From Bacteroidota bacterium (GTDB lineage: Bacteria > Bacteroidota > Bacteroidia > J057), in the NCBI GenBank assembly GCA_003696875.1, contig RFHL01000004.1:1-7505 (forward strand): 7,505 nucleotides of DNA, written 5' to 3'. Under the pieces are notes generated by a model. The model had not been told where the DNA came from. It ran no database searches and saw only the letters and a program-made list of their open reading frames with translations. The translations under genes and the position numbers were made by a program. Positions 1-5,779 of this stretch are shown piece after piece. Each line of letters starts with the position of its first letter. The first letter of the stretch is position 1.

Positions 1-665
1 AGGTCACCCTGGGCCTTGAGGTCCAGAAAGCGCTGCACCCCAGGAAAGCGCTCCGCCTCCTGCATTCGGATAAAGGCCTGCATCTCGGTGTCGACTACCC
101 CGGGGGCGAGGGAAACGACCCGCACCGGATGTGCTTGCCCGGCCTGCTCTGCGGCCAGGCACTGGCTGTGCATGTCCAGGCCGGCTTTGCTGCTGCAATA
201 GGCCGCCCAACCCGGTACAGGCCGCCTTGCGGCCCCGGTGGAGATGTTCAGGATGCGCTTGGGGAGGGGCCAATTTTGCATATGAGCCGCCAGGGCGGCG
301 GCTACGTGCATAGGGGCTAGCAAGTTGACGTTGAGGTTACGGGCGGTGGCCTCGAGGTCGGGGTACTCCTGTCCCGTAAGGCCCACTGGCGCCAGGACGC
401 CGGCATTCTGGATGAGGGTCACGGAGGCAGCCCGCGCCGGGTCGATCCGGTCGACCATCTCCTGTACGATGCGGTCGAGCTGTCCCAGTTCGGCCAGATC
501 GTACCGCAGGTAGTAGAGGGGCACGCCCAGTTCCCGGGCCTCGGCCCGGAGGGTGGGATTGTCACGCCTCGACAGGCAGATCAGCGTATGGCCAGGCCCC
601 AGCAAGGCATGGGCGAGGGCTTCGCCTATGCCTGAGGAGGTGCCTGTAATCAGAAAATAATGCAT
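1..665 (-). CDS. Short-chain dehydrogenase/reductase (SDR), partial at the window edge
   Basis: NAD(P)H-dependent cytoplasmic oxidoreductase of the classical SDR family; the first 221 residues are visible and the C-terminus lies beyond base 1. Seen: N-terminal Rossmann nucleotide-binding motif TGTSSGIG (residues 7-14), an arginine pair after strand 2 (R33-R34) that favours NADP(H), NAG at 87-89, N114 in N-V-N-L, catalytic S142, Y156-x3-K160 and the P188-G189 turn. The catalytic set is complete, so the enzyme should be active. The N-terminus starts directly at the first beta strand (MHYFLITG), which fits ATG 665. The usual family length is about 240-250 residues, so roughly 25 are missing. The overall look resembles sepiapterin reductase or (S)-benzoin-forming benzil reductase types, but the substrate cannot be read from the sequence. 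It begins 7 nt after the dihydroorotase stop, so it is probably cotranscribed with it; no Shine-Dalgarno is visible. No pathway link to pyrimidine synthesis is evident. Confidence 0.9.
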   Translation of the reverse strand, partial: MHYFLITGTSSGIGEALAHALLGPGHTLICLSRRDNPTLRAEARELGVPLYYLRYDLAELGQLDRIVQEMVDRIDPARAASVTLIQNAGVLAPVGLTGQEYPDLEATARNLNVNLLAPMHVAAALAAHMQNWPLPKRILNISTGAARRPVPGWAAYCSSKAGLDMHSQCLAAEQAGQAHPVRVVSLAPGVVDTEMQAFIRMQEAERFPGVQRFLDLKAQGD

Positions 666-672
666 GCAGATG

Positions 673-2007
673 TTATCGGTCAAAAGTCACACGCTGGCCG
701 CGAATGTTGGGGTCCAGCTGTCCTTCATGATATACCAGCTGTCCGCTGACGATGGTGCTGCGCACCCGATCCTGAAAGGTCACCCCTTCGAAGGGAGACC
801 AGCCGCATTTGTACCGGATGTTTTCCGGGGTGACCGTCCAGGGAGCCCCGGGATCCACCACCACCAGATCCGCAAAGTAGCCTTCACGCACATATCCTCG
901 CTCAGCAATCTGGAAGCACTGCGCCGGGGCATGGGCCATTTTCTCCACCACCTGCTCCAGACTCAGGACTCCCTGCCGGGAAAGCGCCAGCATGGCGGGC
1001 AGGGCGTGCTGGACGAGGGGGCCACCAGAGGGGGCCTGCACGTAGGCTTGATCCTTTTCGGCCCGGGTGTGGGGCGCATGGTCGGTCGCGACGATGTCGA
1101 TGCGCCCGTCGAGGATGGCCTGCCGGATCGCCGCCCGGTCGGCGGCGGTTTTGACGGCCGGATTCCATTTGATTCGGGTCCCTTTGGATTCGTAATCAAC
1201 CTCCGAAAACCAAAGATGGTGGATACAAGCCTCGGCAGTGATGCGCTTCTCGGTCAGCGGTGTTTCGGCGTCAAAAAGCTCAAGCTCCCTGGCAGTGGAG
1301 ATGTGGAGGATGTGGAGGCGGGTGCCGTGTTTTTTGGCCAGCGCCACCGCCTGGCTGGAGGAAGCATAGCAGGCCTCAGCTGAGCGAATCTCGGGGTGGA
1401 AGGCCACCGGGATATCATCCCCGTAGCGGGTGCGGAAGCGCGCCAGATTGGCGCGAATGATCTCTTCCTTTTCGCAGTGGGTTGCCACCAGCATGGGCGC
1501 CTCGGCAAAAATGTTTTCCAGCACGGTCTCGTCATCGACGAGCATGTTTCCGGTCGAAGAGCCCATAAAGACCTTGATGCCGCAGACGGTGCGGGGGTCG
1601 GTGCGTAGCACCTCCTCCAGGTTGTCATTGGAGGCCCCCATGAAAAAGGAGTAGTTGGCCGCTGAGACCTCAGCGGCGCGGTTGTACTTGGCCTGAAGCA
1701 GCTCCTGGGTCAGCGTCTGCGGCACGGTATTGGGCATCTCCATGTAGGTGGTGATGCCGCCCGCCACGGCGGCGCGGGACTCGCTCTGCAGGTCGGCCTT
1801 GTGGGTGAGGCCCGGCTCACGAAAGTGGACCTGATCGTCGATCACACCGGGCAGGACGTAGCAGCCGCGGGCATCAATCTCCTGATCGGCAACCTCGCCC
1901 AGTCCCGAGCCAATGCGGGCAATACGATCCCCCTGAATAAAAATGTCGATTTCCTTGCGCTCGCCTTCGTTGATGAGCAGGCCGTTACGAATGAGCAAAC
2001 TGGACAT
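673..2007 (-). CDS. pyrC: Dihydroorotase, class I
   Basis: Cytoplasmic zinc amidohydrolase (EC 3.5.2.3) that interconverts N-carbamoyl-L-aspartate and L-dihydroorotate, the third step of de novo pyrimidine synthesis. 444 residues, normal for the class I family. A small N-terminal beta domain (about 1-52) leads into the TIM barrel. Visible active-site residues: D57-D-Q59-V-H61-F-R63-E-P-G, with R63 and N93 (M-P-N-T) for substrate carboxylate binding; K145 in G-I-K-V-F as the likely carboxylated bridging lysine; H177 (T-H-C-E); H235 (L-H-I-L-H); and catalytic D309 (A-T-D-H-A-P-H). The loop S-G-G-P-L-V-Q-H (327-334) is of the type that closes over substrate. Oddity: the first histidine of the usual D-x-H-x-H is Gln59. 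From memory, Bacteroidota dihydroorotases commonly share this, so it is probably functional. A dihydropyrimidinase or allantoinase is less likely given the FREPG and MPNT motifs. ATG 2007 starts exactly at the first strand; the gene is divergent from the kinase and leads into the SDR gene. Confidence 0.95.
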   Translation of the reverse strand: MSSLLIRNGLLINEGERKEIDIFIQGDRIARIGSGLGEVADQEIDARGCYVLPGVIDDQVHFREPGLTHKADLQSESRAAVAGGITTYMEMPNTVPQTLTQELLQAKYNRAAEVSAANYSFFMGASNDNLEEVLRTDPRTVCGIKVFMGSSTGNMLVDDETVLENIFAEAPMLVATHCEKEEIIRANLARFRTRYGDDIPVAFHPEIRSAEACYASSSQAVALAKKHGTRLHILHISTARELELFDAETPLTEKRITAEACIHHLWFSEVDYESKGTRIKWNPAVKTAADRAAIRQAILDGRIDIVATDHAPHTRAEKDQAYVQAPSGGPLVQHALPAMLALSRQGVLSLEQVVEKMAHAPAQCFQIAERGYVREGYFADLVVVDPGAPWTVTPENIRYKCGWSPFEGVTFQDRVRSTIVSGQLVYHEGQLDPNIRGQRVTFDR

Positions 2008-2009
2008 AG

Positions 2010-2022
2010 GTCAAAGGTTGAC
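2010..2022. promoter_or_regulatory. Inverted repeat beside the pyrC start codon
   Basis: GTCAA-AGG-TTGAC is a perfect 5-bp inverted repeat around a 3-nt centre, ending 3 nt upstream of the pyrC ATG on the minus strand. It could be a small operator or a weak mRNA hairpin affecting ribosome access. It is short enough to arise by chance, so function is unproven. Confidence 0.25.
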
Positions 2023-2037
2023 AAAGTGGTGTGTGTA

Positions 2038-2055
2038 CGCCGCCTTTTGGCGGCG
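2038..2055. promoter_or_regulatory. Perfect GC-rich hairpin in the pyrC / kinase divergent region
   Basis: CGCCGCC-TTTT-GGCGGCG forms a perfect 7-bp all-GC stem with a 4-nt loop. It lies about 30 nt upstream of the pyrC ATG and about 80 nt upstream of the kinase start. If pyrC transcription begins near the TATATTTG box at 2066-2073, the hairpin falls inside the pyrC 5' leader. It has no following T-tract in the pyrC direction (minus-strand bases after it read TACACACACC), so a simple intrinsic terminator is unlikely; a leader control element or insulator between divergent genes are alternatives. The structure is certain, its role is inferred. Confidence 0.5.
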
Positions 2056-2065
2056 GGGCTATCGT

Positions 2066-2073
2066 CAAATATA
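2066..2073 (-). promoter_or_regulatory. Candidate Bacteroidota -7 box for pyrC
   Basis: Read on the minus strand this is TATATTTG, a full match to the Bacteroidota -7 consensus TAnnTTTG. It sits about 60 nt upstream of the pyrC ATG, which would give a leader of some 50-55 nt. I do not find a convincing TTTG -33 element 19-20 nt further upstream, so the assignment rests on one box and position only. Confidence 0.4.
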
Positions 2074-2136
2074 CACCAGATTATGTAACTTACCGGGCCC
2101 ATTTCCCCCAGAACCTCCTAGCTTTTCTGTATCCCT

Positions 2137-2769
2137 GTGTCTACTCCACTCCCCAAACACATCGCGGTGGCCGGCAACATTGGCGCCGGCAAAACTACCC
2201 TGGTAAACAAGCTGGCCCGCCAATTTGGCTGGGAGCCACACTTTGAAGCGGTGGACCACAACCCCTATCTGGAGGACTTTTATCAGGACATGAAAGCCTG
2301 GGCTTTTCCTCTCCAGATTTACTTTCTCAACTCCCGTTTTAACCAGGTACTGGATATCCGGCGCAGCCCGCATACCGTCATTCAGGATCGCACCATCTAT
2401 GAAGACGCCTTCATTTTTGCCAAAAACCTGCGCGATTCTGGCTACCTGAGTTCCCGCGACTACGACACCTACTTCAGTCTTTTTCAGTCGATGTCTACGA
2501 TGATCCAGCCCCCGGATCTCCTGATCTATCTCAAGGCCTCCATCCCCAAGCTCATCGACCAGATCTCCCGCCGGGGCCGGGAATATGAGGCCAGCATCAG
2601 CATCCGCTACCTGGAAGACCTGAACCGCAATTACCAGGAATGGATTGACAACTATACCGAGGGCAAACTGATGGTCTTTGACGTGGACAACCTGGACTAT
2701 GTGAACAATCCGGAGGACCTGGGGTTGATCGTGAACCGGATCGAAGCCGAATTTCACGGCTTGTTCTGA
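2137..2769 (+). CDS. Deoxynucleoside kinase (dNK/dGK family)
   Basis: Cytoplasmic kinase that phosphorylates deoxynucleosides to 5'-monophosphates using NTP (salvage). 210 residues, typical of bacterial deoxyguanosine/deoxyadenosine kinases. Seen: P-loop GNIGAGKT (13-20); F-E (36-37) and N-P-Y-L-E (42-46) of the substrate pocket; Q83-D84-R85-T86, the D/E-R-S-type motif contributing the catalytic acid and substrate arginine; and a LID with R145-R-G-R148-E-Y-E. Which deoxynucleoside is preferred cannot be read. The start is GTG: an in-frame TAG lies at 2119-2121, and the first in-frame ATG (residue 52) would remove the P-loop, so GTG 2137 is effectively forced. The leader is C/T-rich with no Shine-Dalgarno. 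Divergent from pyrC, so salvage and de novo pyrimidine genes share a control region. A membrane-protein gene follows 52 nt downstream on the same strand. Confidence 0.92.
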   Translation: MSTPLPKHIAVAGNIGAGKTTLVNKLARQFGWEPHFEAVDHNPYLEDFYQDMKAWAFPLQIYFLNSRFNQVLDIRRSPHTVIQDRTIYEDAFIFAKNLRDSGYLSSRDYDTYFSLFQSMSTMIQPPDLLIYLKASIPKLIDQISRRGREYEASISIRYLEDLNRNYQEWIDNYTEGKLMVFDVDNLDYVNNPEDLGLIVNRIEAEFHGLF

Positions 2770-2821
2770 GGTGCCGGTTCCCGTTTCGTCCCTCTCTGTC
2801 CTTCACCCTCACATTCTTATT

Positions 2822-3421
2822 ATGGCTCCCAAATACCTTGGTCTGGCTCTATTCCTTTTCATCGGCCTGCCCATGGCCTTTGCCCAGGATCTGAGCCTGG
2901 AAGCGATCAATAGCCAGCGCTTGCAGCTCAACAAAGCCAACATGTATGTGCTCGGGGGATGGGCGGTGGGCAACATGGCCGTAAGCGGGTATTTGCGGGG
3001 CCGTACGACCGGAAACACGCGCTATTTCCACGAGATGAATGTCTTCTGGAATGTGGTGAATCTGGGGTTGGCCGCGGGCGGCCTCTATGGCAGCTACACG
3101 ACGGATCCAGCCAGCCTGGATCTCTACGCCACCTTTAGCGAGCAGCAAAAGCTGGAGAAAATTCTGCTGTTCAATATGGCCTTGAACTTCACCTACCTCA
3201 CCGCGGGAGGCTACCTCATCGAGCGGTCCAAGACCGCCACCAACCGCCCCGAGCGCCTGAAAGGCTACGGGCAGTCCTTGCTGCTGCAAGGTGGTTTTTT
3301 GCTGGTTTTTGATGTGACGCAGTTTTTGCTACATCACTACCGGGCGGCACCGCATCTGGAACAATGGCTGCGCCATGTGGCGGTTACGGGGCAAGGCGTG
3401 GGGGTGGTGGTGCCGTTTTAA
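2822..3421 (+). CDS. Small four-helix membrane protein with signal peptide, function unknown
   Basis: 199 residues from ATG 2822. The N-terminus (MAPKYLGLALFLFIGLPMAFA, then Q22) is a clear Sec signal peptide with a likely cut after Ala21. Four hydrophobic helices follow at about 41-58, 73-91, 112-133 and 150-172, several carrying Gly/Asn (GGWAVGN, WNVVNLGLAAGG). A polar loop (100-111) and a basic stretch (135-148) separate them. The pattern resembles small uncharacterised Bacteroidota membrane proteins, possibly the DUF6992 family, but that name is from memory. A GTG at 2771, two bases past the kinase stop, extends the frame by 17 residues, but it would bury the signal peptide, so ATG 2822 is preferred. 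Probably cotranscribed with the kinase; its job is unknown. The gene ends 1 nt before a strong inverted repeat. Confidence 0.8.
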   Translation: MAPKYLGLALFLFIGLPMAFAQDLSLEAINSQRLQLNKANMYVLGGWAVGNMAVSGYLRGRTTGNTRYFHEMNVFWNVVNLGLAAGGLYGSYTTDPASLDLYATFSEQQKLEKILLFNMALNFTYLTAGGYLIERSKTATNRPERLKGYGQSLLLQGGFLLVFDVTQFLLHHYRAAPHLEQWLRHVAVTGQGVGVVVPF

Positions 3422-3422
3422 G

Positions 3423-3463
3423 GGATTTGCTGGTGGCGGGCACAGCCCCGCACCAGCAAATCC
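3423..3463. terminator. Bidirectional terminator-like hairpin between convergent genes
   Basis: GGATTTGCTGGT (3423-3434) pairs perfectly with ACCAGCAAATCC (3452-3463). After one bulged G (3435), GCGGG (3436-3440) pairs with CCCGC (3447-3451), leaving a 6-nt loop: 17 bp in all. It starts 1 nt after the stop of the membrane-protein gene and ends 19 nt before the msrB stop, so it sits where both convergent transcripts end. Neither side has a clear T-tract, so termination may need Rho or may act by stabilising 3' ends. Confidence 0.7.
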
Positions 3464-3464
3464 A

Positions 3465-3477
3465 ACGGGTGACCCGT
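3465..3477. repeat. Short palindrome beside the convergent terminator
   Basis: ACGGGTGACCCGT is a perfect 6-bp inverted repeat around one G (as RNA, a 5-bp stem with a 3-nt loop). It follows the long hairpin by 1 nt and precedes the msrB stop by 5 nt. It may be a second component of the termination region for the plus-strand transcript, or chance. Confidence 0.4.
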
Positions 3478-3482
3478 CAATC

Positions 3483-3941
3483 CTATTCCCCGACCTGCTC
3501 AGCTTCCAGCAACTGAATCGAAGCTGAGTTGATGCAAAAGCGAAGGCCCGTCGGTTCGGGCCCATCGGGAAAGACATGGCCCAGGTGCCCATCACACACG
3601 CTACACATGACCTCAATGCGGATCATGCCGTGAGAGGTATCCCGCTCGTACTTGATCACATTGTCCTGCACGGGTTCCGTGAAGCTGGGCCAGCCAGAGC
3701 GGGAGTCGTACTTCAGGCTGGAATCAAACAGTTCCGTACCACAGCAGATACAGGCGTAGCGCCCACGGGCATGGCTCTCGCAGTAGGCTCCCGAGCCGGG
3801 GGCTTCGGTCCCCTTGGTGCGGGTAATCCGGAATTGCTCCGGGGTCAGTTGCTCCCGCCATTCAGCTTCGGTCTTTTCGACCCGGCGCGGGGGCTCGGGG
3901 CTACCATGGCGGGCATATCGGATGACGTCGTTCCAGTTCAT
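3483..3941 (-). CDS. msrB: Peptide-methionine (R)-S-oxide reductase MsrB
   Basis: Reduces the R-epimer of methionine sulfoxide in oxidised proteins (EC 1.8.4.12), probably cytoplasmic since no signal peptide is seen. 152 residues, normal for a stand-alone MsrB. Seen: zinc-site cysteines C64-x2-C67 and C113-x2-C116; S-G-W-P-S-F (82-87); H119-L-G-H-V-F (119-124); G-P-E-P-T-G; and the catalytic Cys136 in R-F-C-I-N-S-A-S. Oddity: the position just before G-W-P-S-F, a resolving cysteine in many MsrBs, is Ser82. Recycling must use another cysteine (C54 and C66 are free candidates) or reduce the sulfenic acid directly. ATG 3941 begins with M-N-W-N-D-V. The frame stays open far upstream, but that stretch has no MsrB features and overlaps the divergent cyclase gene. 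Convergent with the membrane-protein gene, divergent from the cyclase operon. Confidence 0.94.
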   Translation of the reverse strand: MNWNDVIRYARHGSPEPPRRVEKTEAEWREQLTPEQFRITRTKGTEAPGSGAYCESHARGRYACICCGTELFDSSLKYDSRSGWPSFTEPVQDNVIKYERDTSHGMIRIEVMCSVCDGHLGHVFPDGPEPTGLRFCINSASIQLLEAEQVGE

Positions 3942-3972
3942 GAAGGAAATCGTTAAGATTCGAGAAGGGTAA

Positions 3973-4015
3973 AACCTTTTGCCATCTCTCCAACGACCAA
4001 AAGGCCTAAAAGGTT
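3973..4015. repeat. Spaced inverted repeat in the msrB / cyclase divergent region
   Basis: AACCTTTT (3973-3980) is the exact reverse complement of AAAAGGTT (4008-4015), 27 nt apart. A further AAAAGG at 3999-4004 gives two same-orientation AAAAGG copies (9-nt offset) facing one inverted copy. It lies 30-75 nt upstream of msrB. It could be a dispersed operator or a chance product of an A/T-rich patch. Confidence 0.3.
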
Positions 4016-4060
4016 GAAAGAAGGCCGCAGGGCTACACAAACGCTGGAAACCCGCCTGGG

Positions 4061-4076
4061 CAATCTTGCCAGATTG
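4061..4076. promoter_or_regulatory. Palindromic operator-like site upstream of the cyclase gene
   Basis: CAATCT-TGCC-AGATTG is a perfect 6-bp inverted repeat with a 4-nt centre, typical of a dimeric regulator site. It overlaps the -35-like TTGCCA of the candidate cyclase promoter, a placement that suits a repressor. No regulator is identified in the window other than the receiver domain of the cyclase itself, which has no DNA-binding domain. Confidence 0.35.
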
Positions 4077-4094
4077 GGCGACAGGTCGTATCTT
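4066..4094 (+). promoter_or_regulatory. Candidate promoter of the cyclase operon
   Basis: TTGCCA (4066-4071) and TATCTT (4089-4094) are separated by 17 nt, a fair match to a general -35/-10 pair. In Bacteroidota terms they read as a weak CTTG -33 and TATCTTAA -7. The start would fall near 4100, giving a leader of about 37 nt before ATG 4138. The match is imperfect. Confidence 0.28.
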
Positions 4095-4137
4095 AAAGCC
4101 ACAGAGACTCGTACGCATATCATGTCTCAAGCCTGCG

Positions 4138-5142
4138 ATGCCTATGCCCGGAAAAACTGGAAACGTACTGATCATTGATGACGACGAAGGCATCCTCACG
4201 ACCTTGAAAATCCTGCTCCGGCGGCATTTTGCAGAGGTGGTTGTGGCACATACGCCCCATAAAATCACGGCCCTGCTGGCCCAGCAGTGTTTCCAGGTGG
4301 TGTTGCTCGACATGAATTTCTCCACCGGTGCCACCAATGGCAAGGAAGGCTTCCAGTGGCTGGCCCACATTAAGGCCCAAAGCCCCGAGGCTCAGGTCAT
4401 CCTGATGACCGCCTATGGCGATATTGATCTGGCCATCCGGGCCATGAAGGAAGGGGCCACCGACTTCATCATCAAACCCTGGGACAATGACAAGTTACTA
4501 GACACGGTACTTAATGCCTTCAAACAAAGCCCCTTGCTGGCCACTGACGTAGAGGCTCCTGCCTCCGAGACCGTCAACCGAATCTTCATGTTTCTCGATA
4601 TCCGCTCCTCCACCGCTATCGCGGAGGAGCTGGGACACATGCGGTACTTTTCCTTACTGAATGACTTTTTCAGTGATATTTCAGCCCCCATCTCAGAGTA
4701 CGAGGGCGAAATTTACCAGTATGTGGGCGATCAGGTGGTGATCAACTGGCCTCTGGAGAAAGGCCTCGCCGAGTGCCGCTGCCTCTATTGTTTTTTTGCG
4801 ATCAAGGAGCGGATACAGGAGCTGAGCCGGGGGTATCTGGACAAATACGGCCTGTCGCCTACCTTCAAGGCAGGCCTGCACTTTGGCGAGGTATCGACCG
4901 GGACAGTGGGGACCATCAAGAAGGAGACCGTGTACTCAGGAGATGTCCTAAACACCACGGCCCGCCTGGAAAGCCTGTGCAACCGGTACCGGGTGGACCT
5001 GTTGCTGAGCAAAGCCCTGCTGGATCGCCTGCCCCTCGCCCCGGGCTTTATCGCCCAGGAGTTGGATATGATTCACCTGCGGGGGCGGCACGCCCCCATC
5101 ACCATTTGTAGCGTCAGCGAGCCGGCCCGGCAGCCGGCTTAA
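4138..5142 (+). CDS. Response-regulator receiver domain fused to class III nucleotidyl cyclase
   Basis: 334-residue soluble signalling enzyme. Residues 8-130 are a receiver domain: acidic D14-D15, phospho-acceptor D58 (V-V-L-L-D-M-N-F), T91 and K113-P. The loop S-T-G-A-T-N-G-K-E-G after D58 resembles receivers of NtrC-type regulators. A short linker (131-147) leads to the cyclase domain (148-328), which has metal aspartates D154 (F-L-D-I-R-S-S-T) and D198 (Y-V-G-D) and transition-state residues N272 and R276 (G-D-V-L-N-T-T-A-R). The catalytic core is complete, so it should convert ATP or GTP to the 3',5'-cyclic form when phosphorylated by a histidine kinase not in this window. The usual base-selecting positions are atypical (Gln194 for Lys, Val265 for Asp/Thr), so the product is uncertain. 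Start: ATG 4138 (alternative ATG 4144); both precede the first strand, whereas an in-frame TTG at 4066 adds unlike residues. First gene of an apparent three-gene operon, divergent from msrB. Confidence 0.92.
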   Translation: MPMPGKTGNVLIIDDDEGILTTLKILLRRHFAEVVVAHTPHKITALLAQQCFQVVLLDMNFSTGATNGKEGFQWLAHIKAQSPEAQVILMTAYGDIDLAIRAMKEGATDFIIKPWDNDKLLDTVLNAFKQSPLLATDVEAPASETVNRIFMFLDIRSSTAIAEELGHMRYFSLLNDFFSDISAPISEYEGEIYQYVGDQVVINWPLEKGLAECRCLYCFFAIKERIQELSRGYLDKYGLSPTFKAGLHFGEVSTGTVGTIKKETVYSGDVLNTTARLESLCNRYRVDLLLSKALLDRLPLAPGFIAQELDMIHLRGRHAPITICSVSEPARQPA

Positions 5143-5152
5143 CCTCCAGTAA

Positions 5153-5779
5153 ATGAACCCCTTCGACCAACTCAGCCACGAACTACAGGCCATCGCCCCC
5201 TTTCGCATCCGGTACAAGGATGAGGCGTGGGAGATGCAGTTGCTCAATGTGCTGGTGTTCTGGTTTTGCCCCGGCTTCCTGAGCCATTTCACAACGGTGA
5301 TTGGCAGCACCATCTACTTTCCGAGCCGGGACTATGTGGCCCGCTACCCGCGCAGCGCTATGCGCAGCCTGGCCCACGAAGCCGTGCACCTGCGCGATGC
5401 CCACCGGTTGAGTTTCCCGCTCTTTATGGCGCTATACCTCTTTCCCCAGGGCCTGGCCCTGGGCGTGCTTCTCTTTCCTTTTCTGGGCCCCTGGGCCCTG
5501 CTCTTCCTCCTGTTTCTACTCCCCATTCCTGCTCCGGGTCGTTTCTGGCTGGAGGCACGGGCCTATGCCATGGACTACCTCACGGCCGAACCCGGCCGGC
5601 AGGCTGCCACCCTGGACTGGGCTGTGGCCCACTTCTCCGGCTGGAACTACTATCGCATGTTCCCTTTTTCTGACTGGGTAAGGGCCGCCATTGTACGACA
5701 CGCCCGGCAAGCCGAAGGCGGACAGGACAAGGACCTTATGAAAATCCTCCTGATTTACGAACTCATCGCGGAAGGATAA
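5153..5779 (+). CDS. Membrane protein with HEAVH zinc-peptidase-like motif, family not recognised
   Basis: 208 residues with no signal peptide. Seen: a weakly hydrophobic stretch at 31-45; an HExxH motif H75-E-A-V-H79 in a helix-like context (S-L-A-H-E-A-V-H-L-R-D-A-H); two hydrophobic helices at about 87-108 and 110-127 forming a probable membrane hairpin; then E134-A-R-A137 (L-E-A-R-A-Y-A-M-D), placed like the third-ligand ExxA glutamate of M48-type gluzincins. The order HExxH, membrane hairpin, ExxA supports a membrane-bound zinc metallopeptidase with a cytoplasmic or membrane-surface active site. Proteolysis is inferred from motifs only; the substrate is unknown. The gene starts 10 nt after the cyclase stop and ends 31 nt before the phosphoesterase start, so the three are probably translated from one mRNA. 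No Shine-Dalgarno. It could instead be a structural membrane protein with a chance motif, but the paired E134 argues against that. Confidence 0.75.
   Translation: MNPFDQLSHELQAIAPFRIRYKDEAWEMQLLNVLVFWFCPGFLSHFTTVIGSTIYFPSRDYVARYPRSAMRSLAHEAVHLRDAHRLSFPLFMALYLFPQGLALGVLLFPFLGPWALLFLLFLLPIPAPGRFWLEARAYAMDYLTAEPGRQAATLDWAVAHFSGWNYYRMFPFSDWVRAAIVRHARQAEGGQDKDLMKILLIYELIAEG

Noticed and set aside
4..273. Minus-strand open frame of 89 codons at the left edge
   Set aside because: Out of frame with the SDR gene, whose catalytic S142, Y156 and K160 fall in the same stretch in the correct frame.
661..668. 8-bp palindrome TGCATGCA at the SDR start codon
   Set aside because: Overlaps the start codon inside a 7-nt gene junction of a probable operon; too short to call a site.
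664..1383. Long plus-strand open frame of 239 codons
   Set aside because: It lies entirely antisense to the dihydroorotase gene, whose motifs are unambiguous; its own translation shows no family motif. It is a by-product of GC-rich codon use.
2065..2757. Minus-strand open frame of 230 codons
   Set aside because: Antisense to the deoxynucleoside kinase, which has a P-loop and all family motifs on the other strand.
2771..2821. GTG start for the membrane protein two bases after the kinase stop
   Set aside because: It would place 17 mostly polar residues before a clear signal peptide; ATG 2822 gives a standard Sec signal. Tight coupling to the kinase cannot be fully excluded.
2849..3289. Minus-strand open frame of 146 codons
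   Set aside because: Antisense to the signal-peptide membrane protein; the plus-strand reading gives a coherent signal peptide and four helices.
3942..4370. N-terminal extension of msrB by 143 codons
   Set aside because: The added residues show no MsrB features, would overlap the divergent receiver domain and its leader, and the MsrB domain is complete from ATG 3941.
5118..5138. AGCCGG...CCGGCT inverted repeat near the end of the cyclase gene
   Set aside because: Falls within coding sequence (E-P-A-R-Q-P-A), and a gene follows 10 nt downstream; likely GC-rich codon use rather than a terminator.
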